DNA of 64,000 nt from S5-327 sp965249325 (GTDB lineage: Bacteria; Chloroflexota; Dehalococcoidia; Lucifugimonadales; Australimonadaceae), in contig CBDFLP010000018.1 in the NCBI GenBank assembly GCA_965249325.1, forward strand, positions 62,001-126,000, read 5' to 3'. A model generated the notes under the pieces. That model was given only the letters and a program-made list of their open reading frames with translations. It did not search any database and was not told the origin of the DNA. The position numbers and the translations under genes were made by a program. This document shows positions 19,742 to 26,871 of the stretch, one piece after another. Position 1 is the stretch's first letter, and each line of letters begins with the position of its first letter.

Positions 19742-19770
19742 TTGACATGGCCGTGAGGCGGTGCTAGGTT
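19742..19770 (+). promoter_or_regulatory. Sigma-70 type promoter for the ABC ATPase gene
   Basis: TTGACA (19742-19747), exactly 17 bases, then TAGGTT (19765-19770). This is the best canonical promoter in the window. It would give a leader of more than 230 nucleotides before the GTG at 20011. Confidence 0.55.
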
Positions 19771-19776
19771 TTCGCG

Positions 19777-20010
19777 CACCCTTAAGATGGCCCCATGAAG
19801 TAGGGGGCTGAAGCGCTTGGCCAGAGGGCGGGTTTTCTGGATTGCCGGCCCGCGCAGCTGGAGTTGGCGTTGTTCAGCGGGTCAGTGCGGAGCGGCGCCG
19901 AGTCGTCGGGCCGTCGGCGGCATCAGGCCCGAACTACGTTTGGACAGACCGGCGATGAAGGGTGGAGACTGAGGCGCGCGGGGCGCGCGCGCTCCTAGGA
20001 GGACACCAAC
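19777..20010 (+). other. Long 5' leader of the ABC ATPase gene
   Basis: About 230 bases from the predicted transcription start to the start codon. It is GC-rich, with several possible stems (for example GCGCGCGGGGCGCGCGC near 19975-19991), and ends in TAGGAGG. No known riboswitch class was recognised. Confidence 0.35.
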
Positions 20011-21204
20011 GTGACTACTGTAGGAACACCACCAGCCGAGGCGGGGGGGACCCGTTCAGGCCCACCGCCGGCGATGAGTTTGGAGCACCTCTCTAAGACC
20101 TATCCCGGCGGCGCGGTTCCCGCCGTGAACGACCTGAGCATTGACGTTAACGACGGTCAGATCGTGACCTTGCTGGGGCCGAGCGGCTGCGGGAAGAGTA
20201 CGACTCTCCGGATGGTCGCAGGCCTCGAGAACCCCGATATAGGCACGATCCACTTCGGGGACCGTCCTGTAGTGATCACCTCCAGCGGGCTCCGGGTGCC
20301 GCCCGAGAAGCGCGACGTTGGAATGGTGTTCCAGTCCTACGCAATCTGGCCGCACATGACGGTGGAGGAGAACGTCGCCTTTCCGCTGAAGTCGCGACAC
20401 GTCAACAGGCGCGACATCAAGGAACGGGTATCGCAGGTGCTGGACCTCGTGGGCCTACCCGGTCTGGAGAAGAGGCCTGGGCCTCTGCTCAGTGGCGGCC
20501 AGCAGCAGCGCGTCGCTCTGGCGCGGGCATTGGTCACCGAGCCGAGCGTGCTGCTGCTCGACGAGCCTTTCAGCAACCTCGACGCCAAGCTGCGGGAGCA
20601 GATGCGCATCGAGGTCAAGCAGATGCAGCGGCGCTTGAATATAGCGGTGCTTTTCGTCACCCACGACCAGATCGAAGCGCTGAGCCTTTCGGACGAGATC
20701 GCTTTGATGGACCTTGGCGTCATCCAGCAGCAGGGCGCGCCGCGGCTGCTCTACGAGGAGCCGGCCAACGAGTTCGTCCGCGACTTCGTGGGGAAAACGG
20801 TGCTCTTCCGCGGTGAAGTGCGGTCGAGCAATCCCTCCGGCCAGCTGGCGGTGGCGATTGAAGGCGCTCCCGACTGCGTGGTGTTCGGACGAGGCTACGC
20901 CCCCGAGGGGTTCCCCGTGGGGAGCTCGGTCTTCATCGGAGTGCGCCCCGAGGACGTGGATATTGTCCCGGCTGACGCGGACACTCCGCCGGCCGGGATG
21001 ATCGGCGCCACCGTGGACACCGAGCTTTTTATCGGAGAGCGGGTCGAGTACCAAGTCGACGTGGACCAGCAGCACCAGATGTTGGTTTACGGAGAGCGTC
21101 ACCACCCGATTCAGGAGGGCAGCAGGGTGTGGCTCAGGCTCCGGCCGGAGGGCCACAGCGCTTGGAGCTCGGACTGGTCCCACAGCCACGTCGAGGGCGC
21201 ATAG
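20011..21204 (+). CDS. ABC transporter ATP-binding protein, MalK/UgpC/PotA-like
   Basis: 397 residues starting at GTG 20011 after TAGGAGG. Walker A GPSGCGKST, signature LSGGQQQRVALARAL, Walker B LLLDEPFSNLD, switch THDQIEA, then a C-terminal TOBE-like beta domain (from about residue 245) as in importers of sugars, polyamines or iron. Residues 1-22 are a Gly/Pro-rich extension. No permease or binding protein is adjacent; the next gene is a DUF998 protein, so the ATPase probably serves an importer encoded elsewhere. A canonical promoter and a long leader precede it. Confidence 0.9.
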   Translation: MTTVGTPPAEAGGTRSGPPPAMSLEHLSKTYPGGAVPAVNDLSIDVNDGQIVTLLGPSGCGKSTTLRMVAGLENPDIGTIHFGDRPVVITSSGLRVPPEKRDVGMVFQSYAIWPHMTVEENVAFPLKSRHVNRRDIKERVSQVLDLVGLPGLEKRPGPLLSGGQQQRVALARALVTEPSVLLLDEPFSNLDAKLREQMRIEVKQMQRRLNIAVLFVTHDQIEALSLSDEIALMDLGVIQQQGAPRLLYEEPANEFVRDFVGKTVLFRGEVRSSNPSGQLAVAIEGAPDCVVFGRGYAPEGFPVGSSVFIGVRPEDVDIVPADADTPPAGMIGATVDTELFIGERVEYQVDVDQQHQMLVYGERHHPIQEGSRVWLRLRPEGHSAWSSDWSHSHVEGA

Positions 21205-21220
21205 TAGGCAGGGGCGCCGG

Positions 21221-21847
21221 GTGAGGCTTTCTCGCGCCGCGGCCCGGCGGCTCGGGCTGACGGCGGCGCTCGCGCCGTTCTACTACGTTGTCGTGGGCGC
21301 GGTCGCCACGCTGCTTGGCCCGAAGGGGTATAGCTCGACCGCGCAGACGATGAGCGAGCTTGCCGAGCCGGGCGCGCCGCGCCCGCATTTCATCGGCGCA
21401 GCCTTCATGGGGTACGCCACGCTCGTTCAGGGGCTTGGCCCGCTGCTGCACCGCGAGGCGGGCGGGGGCTGGCGGGGCCGGACGCTCTGGGGACTGGTCG
21501 GCGTCTATGGCCTCGGCGGTTTCCTTGCGGGGGTCTTCCGCGAAGGCAGCGGCGAGGAGGTCCTTCCCGGAGTCGACGAGGACGCCGTCCACGGTGTGGC
21601 GGGCCGGTGCAGCTTCGCCGCCATCCTCACGCTGTCGGTCCTCACCCCCCTCTTCTTTCGTAAGAAGCCCGGATGGGCGGGCTGGCGACGCTTCTCCTAC
21701 GCGATGTTTGCCGCGACGAGCGCCTTCGCCATTCCTTTCCAGGCCGACGCTTGGAAGGGGAAGCGCGGTCTGCTGCAGCGCGGCTTCTTCGCGACGACGA
21801 TGGCGTGGGTGCTCGCGACCGCGCTCAAGCTCCGGCGTTCTTCCTAG
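21221..21847 (+). CDS. DUF998 family membrane protein
   Basis: 208 residues from GTG 21221 with only a weak ribosome site; it follows the ABC ATPase by 16 bases, so coupling is plausible. About six membrane helices. The DUF998 signature is the loop GYSSTAQTMSELAEPGAP after the first helix and a charged loop (FREGSGEEVLPGVDEDAVHG) in the middle with the DxxHG motif. Function is unknown. Confidence 0.8.
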   Translation: MRLSRAAARRLGLTAALAPFYYVVVGAVATLLGPKGYSSTAQTMSELAEPGAPRPHFIGAAFMGYATLVQGLGPLLHREAGGGWRGRTLWGLVGVYGLGGFLAGVFREGSGEEVLPGVDEDAVHGVAGRCSFAAILTLSVLTPLFFRKKPGWAGWRRFSYAMFAATSAFAIPFQADAWKGKRGLLQRGFFATTMAWVLATALKLRRSS

Positions 21848-21893
21848 CCCCTCCCCGCAGGCAGTCCCCTCTCCCGAACCCTCCCCCGCAGAC

Positions 21894-22079
21894 GAGACCT
21901 TTGCGCAACTTCAAACTGGTTCGTGGTGAGCCTGTCGAACCATGGACAGCTTTGAATACGGGGGAGCGCAAAGGGGCGACGCCCCTCTGCCGGGGGCGTG
22001 GGGGTGTCCCTCACAGCATGACGGGCGGGTGGGTGGGAAGAGTTACGCTCGCCAGATAATAGGGTTACGCAAGGGTCTC
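21894..22079. mobile_element. Candidate 186-bp MITE-like element
   Basis: GAGACCTTTGCGCAAC (21894-21909) and GTTACGCAAGGGTCTC (22064-22079) are terminal inverted repeats matching at 14 of 16 positions. Both are flanked by the 6-bp direct repeat GCAGAC (21888-21893 and 22080-22085). No coding frame of substance lies inside. The inner part contains the palindrome GTTCGTGGTGAGCCTGTCGA. Single ends of the same type are at 23393, 26770 and 35040. It accounts for most of the gap between the DUF998 gene and the aldo/keto reductase gene. Confidence 0.5.
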
Positions 22080-22160
22080 GCAGACGGAAGAGGGACGAGG
22101 CAGACCTTGCCCGCAGAGGAGCCCAGGCGGGAACCCTCTGCGGGCGGAAGGGAAAGCTCC

Positions 22161-23147
22161 TTAGCGGGGCGGGGCCTTGGGGGCGTTGCCCGTGCCGAAG
22201 CGCTCGATCTCCTCGTCGTTGCCGTCCCAGGCGGCGATGGCGTCGACGGCGTCGCGCTCCTCTGGCGTGAGGACCCAGTCGCAAGTGCTGGCGTTGCCCT
22301 CTACTTGCTCCTCGTTCATCGCGCCGGCGATGACGGAGCTGACGGACGGGTGGGCGAGCAGCCACGCGAACGCCAGGTCGAGGACGGAGTGGCCATGCTC
22401 GTTGGCGAAGGCGTCGAGCTGGGAGAGGATGGCGCGCGCCCGCTCGTCGCCCTGGAGCTGGCCGACCATCCGGCGCGCGCTGCTCGGGACCGCCGCTTCG
22501 GCGGAGTACTTGCCGGTGAGCCAGCCGCCCGCGAGGGGGAAGTAGGGGAGGAAGCCGATGTTGTGCTCCGTGCAGAAGGGGAGCAGCTCGAGCTCCACGT
22601 GGCGGCGCATGAGGCTGTAGTAGTTCTGGGAGGAGACGAAGGGTGCCCATCCCTTGTCCAGAGCGGCGCGGTCCGCGTCGGCGTGGCGCCAGCTGGCGTA
22701 GTTGCACTCGCCGATGTAGCGCACCTTGCCCTCGGTGACGAGGTCGTTCAGCGGCTCCAAGTACTCCTCGTGCGGCACGCCGTAGGGGATGAAGTGGATC
22801 TGGTAGAGGTCGATGACGTCCGTCTGGAGCTTGGTCAAGCTCTCCTCGACGTTCTGGTTGATGCGCTCGCGCGGGTCCCCGCCGTCGAGGTTATTGAGGT
22901 TGAACTTGGTGGCGATGATGGCCTGATCGCGCTTGCCCTTGAGGGCCGCGCCGATGTGGACCTCGCTCTCGCCGTTGCCGTAGATGTTGGCGGTGTCGAT
23001 GAAGTTGATGCCCACGTCGAGACACTTGTCGATCACGCGCTGGCTGTGCGCGTGTTCGGAGATGCGGCTGGGGTTGCCGAAATTGTTGGTTCCGAGGCCG
23101 ATGACCGAGACCTCGAGGTCGCTGGCGCCTAGCTTGCGGTACTGCAT
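22161..23147 (-). CDS. Aldo/keto reductase
   Basis: 328 residues. (alpha/beta)8-barrel NAD(P)H oxidoreductase. Catalytic tetrad: D in NFIDTANIYG, Y in IYGNGESE, K in IIATKFNL, and H in DLYQIHFIPYG. The phosphate-binding C-terminal segment is VSSVIAGAMNEEQVEGN. It reduces aldehydes or ketones; the substrate is unknown. ATG 23147 sits at the start of YRKLGASDLEVSVIGLG, the usual N-terminus. It is a single gene, convergent with the DUF998 gene. Confidence 0.93.
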   Translation of the reverse strand: MQYRKLGASDLEVSVIGLGTNNFGNPSRISEHAHSQRVIDKCLDVGINFIDTANIYGNGESEVHIGAALKGKRDQAIIATKFNLNNLDGGDPRERINQNVEESLTKLQTDVIDLYQIHFIPYGVPHEEYLEPLNDLVTEGKVRYIGECNYASWRHADADRAALDKGWAPFVSSQNYYSLMRRHVELELLPFCTEHNIGFLPYFPLAGGWLTGKYSAEAAVPSSARRMVGQLQGDERARAILSQLDAFANEHGHSVLDLAFAWLLAHPSVSSVIAGAMNEEQVEGNASTCDWVLTPEERDAVDAIAAWDGNDEEIERFGTGNAPKAPPR

Positions 23148-23500
23148 GGGTCCTCCATGGACGTGATATGTAGCGGATGTTCCGAGCCACGCTCTCGTGA
23201 ATCAGCGTGCGTTACGAGCGGGGCATGGCTGGGGGTAGACAAAACGGTCTCATTTGGTCTCATTTGGTAGCATTTTACTCGTAAGCAGCCGGAGCGACGG
23301 CGGGCGGCGGACGGCTTACAGGCCAGCCCATGGTAGAGGTCGCAGGGGCGATGGGGCAAGGGGCAGGTGTCGTGGGCCTCTCGCCCGTCTGCGGGACCTT
23401 TGCGTAACCCCTCCCGTCATTCCCGCCTCCTCCGTCATTCCCGCGAACGCGGGAACCCAGGAAACCCCCTCCCGCCGCCGTCGCCCACGCCCCCCTTCCG
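23148..23500. repeat. Gene-free region made largely of repeats
   Basis: Holds a doubled CTCATTTGGT at about 23249-23268, one ACTCGTA motif (23277-23283), a single GGGACCTTTGCGTAAC end (23393-23408), and TCATTCCCGCGAACGCGGGAA, one of two copies of the common GTCATTCCCGCG palindrome (the second, from about 23500, overlaps the next gene remnant). No coding sequence is credible. Confidence 0.6.
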
Positions 23501-23872
23501 TCATTCCCGCGCAGGCGGGAACCTCGCAGCGGCGCCGAGGACGGCGGTCTGCGAGTCCTCGAAGATGATGTTGTCGCGGGGGTAGCCGCGGTCGAGCTTG
23601 CGCTGGATTTCGGCGTCGAGGTCGTCGGTGTCTTTCGCTTCCCAGTAGCGGCGCGCCATACGGAGCGCGTCCTTCACCGTGCCGTCGGGCCTGACGCCTG
23701 AGGGCAAGGCGAGTTCCGGCACGAGCACAACGCGCTCCCTGTGCTCGCGGCAGTAGGCGGTGAGGCAGCTCTCGAAGGCCCGGCGGATGCTCTGCTCGTT
23801 GGTGGAGCCGCCGAACTCGATGAGCCGCCGCAGCTCCTCGTAGTAGTGCTCGATGTGGGGGTGGTCGGGCAT
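23501..23872 (-). pseudogene. N-terminal fragment of an ISP/type IIG-like restriction enzyme
   Basis: 123 residues. PHIEHYYEELRRLIEFGGST and NEQSIRRAFESCLTAYCREH, then PDGTVKDALRMARRYWEAKD, match the N-terminal nuclease domain of large single-chain restriction-modification enzymes; the D...E-x-K pattern is visible in PDGTVKDA...YWEAKD. After FEDSQTAVLG the frame runs into a TCATTCCCGCG palindrome and stops, and no helicase, methylase or specificity part follows. The remaining 1000 or more residues are gone, so this is a truncated relic. Confidence 0.7.
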
Positions 23873-24378
23873 GGGGGGCGATTATAGCAAGCCGCTCCCT
23901 TGGCCCACTCTCCCCCGCGCTTTGCTGCGCTCGCGCGTCCCCTCCCTGCGCTGTGCGTCTGCCGACCAACCAAACCCAGCCGCACAGCGACACTTGCCCA
24001 TTGCCCAATCCCCCTGCGCCCCCTACGATGAAGTGTTCGTCATACCTCGATTGGAGGACCCAACCATAGGCGCGGGACTTCTCCCTTCCTCCCCCGTCTG
24101 CGGGGGAGGATCGAGGAGGGGGGCATGCATCTACAAAATCATCTGAGCGCTCAACTTCTTCCCCGGACCCGCGAAGCAGGCCACGGCCATGAAAACGCCC
24201 CCCGAAAACATGATCGCTCCCTGTTTTTCGGTAGGGTTTTTACTCGTAACCAAAAGTACGATTGATCACCTTTTCACCCAATGGTGGACGGGTGCGGAGG
24301 GTTCGGCCTGTGCAGGGGGGATGCCACTCTTCCTGATAGCATCCGGGACGAGACGGGGAACTTTAGGGGGAGGCGAGG
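23873..24378. other. Gene-free region with dispersed-repeat copies
   Basis: Contains the hairpin CCTCCCCCG/CGGGGGAGG (24088-24109), a 24-bp block (24173-24196) that recurs exactly at 63102-63125, and one TTTACTCGTAACCAAAA unit (24240-24256). No protein-coding frame is convincing. The last 20 bases carry the GGGGGAGGCGAGG ribosome site of the next gene. Confidence 0.65.
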
Positions 24379-26205
24379 ATGCGTATCGGGTTCGTGGGGC
24401 TGGGGATGATGGGGAAGCCTATCGCCGTCAATCTGGTGAAAGCCGGGCACGACGTGACGGTGGTGAACCGCAGTCAGGGCAAGGTGCAGGAGCTGGCGGC
24501 GATGGGCGCGCGGGCCGGGGCGAATCCCGCCGACGCCGCGCGGGATGCGGAGGTCGTCGGCCTCTGCCTCGTCGAGGACGAGACCATTGAGCGGGTGCTC
24601 TGCGGCGAGGACGGCGTGCTGGAGACGGCGCGGCCGGGCACCATCGTTCTCGACCATTCGACCGTCCACCCCGAGTTCGCGAAGCGCATGGAAAGGGCCT
24701 GCGCCGAGCGGGGCGTGGTCTACCTCGACGCGCCGGTCTCCGGCTCCGGGCAGGTGGCGTGGGACGGCAAGCTCACGGTGATGGCGGGCGGCGACGCCAC
24801 GGTGTTCGAGCAGCTCAGGCCTCTCCTCGACGACATTTCCGCGAATGCGCTGCTGCTGGGACCGGTCGGTGCCGGCAACATGGCCAAGCTCATCAACAAC
24901 ATGGTGAAGGACATCAACCTCATCGCGGTGCTGGAAGCGTTCGTGCTCGCCGCCAAGCTGGGGATGGACTGCGAAGCCTTGTTCGAGGCGCTGCGCCGGG
25001 CCTCGGCGACAAGCCGTCAGCTCGAGCGCATCGTGCCGAAGGTGCTGGACCGCAGCTTCGAGAAGACGACCTACGTGTCGACGAACGTCAAGGACCAGGC
25101 GTACACCGGCTGGCTGATAGAGCAGGCGGGGATGGAGCTTCCGCTGCGCAACGCCGCGCGCGACCACTGGCTGACGGCGGTTGAGCAGGGCCTGGGGGAC
25201 GCGGACTCGAGCGAGTCCATCAAGGTGCTGGAGCGCGAGGCTGGCGTCGAGGTCACCGGCGCCGGCAAGTCGGCGGCCCCATTAGCTGCCGCGCAGCAGC
25301 AGGGGGCCGGAACTGCAGGGCTCAAGCTCGCGTTCATCGGGCTTGGAATGATGGGGCGGCCCATCGCCGAAAACATCGTGAAGGCCGGGTTCGACGTGAC
25401 GGTCGTGAACCGGAGCCAGGGCAAGGTGCAGGAGCTCGCCGCAATGGGCGCGAGAGCAGGCGCGAGTCCCGCCGACGCAGCCGCGGACGCCGATATCGTC
25501 GTGCTGTGTCTGTCGGGCGAGCAGACGATAGACCAGGTCATGCGGGGGGACGACGGCGTGCTGTCCGCCGCCAAGCCGGGCGCGATCGTGCTGGACCACA
25601 GCACCGTCCACCCGGACTTCGCCCGCGAGCTGGCGGAGTCGTGCGCGGCCGAAGGAGTGACATACCTCGACGCGCCGGTCTCCGGCACGGGCCAGGTGGC
25701 GTGGGACGGCAAGCTGACGGTGATGGTGGGAGGCGACGCGGAGGCGTTCGCCAGGGTGCAGCCGGAGCTCGACGCCGTGAGCGCGCAGGCCTTGCTCATG
25801 GGCCCGGTAGGCAGCGGCAACCTCGCCAAGCTGATGAACAACATGACGGCGGACGCCTACCAGATCGCCATCATGGAGGCGTTCGTGCTCGGCGCGAAGC
25901 TGGGGATGGACGTGGGTGCGCTGTTCGAGGTGATGCGGACGGCCTCCGCCTCCACCCGCCAGATCGGGCGCATCGGCCCGAAGATTCTCGACCGCGAGTT
26001 CATCCAGACATCGAAGCTGTCGGGGCATGTGCGCGGGCAGGAGATCATGGGGATGCTGGCCAAGCAGGCCGGGGTCCGCCTCCCGCTGCGTGAGGTCGTC
26101 GAAGACGTCTGGCGCCGCGCGGAAGCCGCCGGCCTAGGCCCCGGCGACCCGACCAAGGCGGTTACGCTCTACGAGCAAGCAGCAGGAGTCGAGGCGCGGC
26201 GTTAG
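24379..26205 (+). CDS. Tandem-fused beta-hydroxyacid dehydrogenase (two complete HIBADH-type modules)
   Basis: 608 residues made of two full copies of a 3-hydroxyisobutyrate dehydrogenase-type enzyme, residues 1-295 and 315-608, joined by an Ala/Gln/Gly linker. Each has a Rossmann GLGMMG motif, NADP-type NRSQGK after beta-2, substrate loop DAPVSGSGQVAWDGKL or DAPVSGTGQVAWDGKL, and the catalytic Lys/Asn in GNMAKLINN or GNLAKLMNN. The copies are close even at DNA level, so the duplication is fairly recent. Members oxidise hydroxyacids or reduce succinic semialdehyde-type substrates. Start ATG 24379 follows GGGGGAGGCGAGG. No partner genes are adjacent. Confidence 0.92.
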   Translation: MRIGFVGLGMMGKPIAVNLVKAGHDVTVVNRSQGKVQELAAMGARAGANPADAARDAEVVGLCLVEDETIERVLCGEDGVLETARPGTIVLDHSTVHPEFAKRMERACAERGVVYLDAPVSGSGQVAWDGKLTVMAGGDATVFEQLRPLLDDISANALLLGPVGAGNMAKLINNMVKDINLIAVLEAFVLAAKLGMDCEALFEALRRASATSRQLERIVPKVLDRSFEKTTYVSTNVKDQAYTGWLIEQAGMELPLRNAARDHWLTAVEQGLGDADSSESIKVLEREAGVEVTGAGKSAAPLAAAQQQGAGTAGLKLAFIGLGMMGRPIAENIVKAGFDVTVVNRSQGKVQELAAMGARAGASPADAAADADIVVLCLSGEQTIDQVMRGDDGVLSAAKPGAIVLDHSTVHPDFARELAESCAAEGVTYLDAPVSGTGQVAWDGKLTVMVGGDAEAFARVQPELDAVSAQALLMGPVGSGNLAKLMNNMTADAYQIAIMEAFVLGAKLGMDVGALFEVMRTASASTRQIGRIGPKILDREFIQTSKLSGHVRGQEIMGMLAKQAGVRLPLREVVEDVWRRAEAAGLGPGDPTKAVTLYEQAAGVEARR

Positions 26206-26230
26206 GGGGTAAAGGGCGACGCGGTTCCGC

Positions 26231-26764
26231 TCAGCGGACAGCGCTCCCAAGTAGGCCCCTCAGAAGCGCGACGTCATGCTCATCCTTGGGACGAAGGGGT
26301 GTGCCCGTCGCTTCGGCGAAGTACGCCTCTTTCGAAAGCATCTGTTCGAGCGCGCTTATGGCCGGGAGCCGGACGCCCTCCAAAGAGCCTTCGTGCTCAA
26401 AGGCGTCCTCGGCCCACGGGGAACACGCGAATACATCAGGCGTAACGATATCGCCATGCTCGTCCCGCTCGATGTAGACCATGCTGAGCAGCCCGGCGTC
26501 GGTGTCGAAGTCGGCCCGGAACGTGGCGTCGTCGCCGGACCGCTCTCGGTAGCCAAGAGGGCTGAACAGCTCACGGATGCGCTCGATATCTTGCCGCCAA
26601 ATGACGAAATCGATGTCGCCATGGGGTCGGGTGACATCGCCGACGAGGAAGTCCACGCCCCAGCCGCCGAACAGCCAGTGGCCGATACGCGCCTCGCTCA
26701 AAAGGTCGTGCACTCTCTTGATAACGGCGAACTGCTCTGTCGCGACGGCATCCATGACACGCAT
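26231..26764 (-). CDS. Nucleotidyltransferase-fold protein, aminoglycoside-2''-adenylyltransferase-like
   Basis: 177 residues from ATG 26764 (a second ATG is three codons later); the frame is open upstream but only through a repeat. HWLFGGWGVDFLVG followed by HGDIDFVIW gives the GG(W) and DxD metal-binding motif of the AadB/LinB-like nucleotidyltransferases. The length fits this family. Such proteins transfer nucleotides to small molecules including antibiotics, but many members are unassigned; resistance should not be assumed. Confidence 0.75.
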   Translation of the reverse strand: MRVMDAVATEQFAVIKRVHDLLSEARIGHWLFGGWGVDFLVGDVTRPHGDIDFVIWRQDIERIRELFSPLGYRERSGDDATFRADFDTDAGLLSMVYIERDEHGDIVTPDVFACSPWAEDAFEHEGSLEGVRLPAISALEQMLSKEAYFAEATGTPLRPKDEHDVALLRGLLGSAVR

Positions 26765-26769
26765 TATAC

Positions 26770-26826
26770 GAGACCTTTTGCATAACCTCTTCCCCCGTCT
26801 ACAGACGGGGGAGGACTGAGAAGGGG
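26770..26826. repeat. Dispersed repeat: GAGACC-type end plus CCCCCGTCT palindrome
   Basis: GAGACCTTTTGCATAAC (26770-26786) is followed by CCCCCGTCT (26792-26800) and AGACGGGGG (26803-26811), then AGGACTGAGAAGGGGG. It combines the two repeat types seen separately elsewhere and lies between the divergent starts of the nucleotidyltransferase and lhr genes. Confidence 0.65.
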
Positions 26827-26871
26827 GCAGGCGTGACACCAGCCCGTAGACGCCGCTGGTAACCTTGGGCT

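Noticed and set aside
26231..26764. Antibiotic resistance gene
   Set aside because: The nucleotidyltransferase motif fits aminoglycoside adenylyltransferase-like proteins, but the family is broad and mostly uncharacterised; resistance cannot be claimed.
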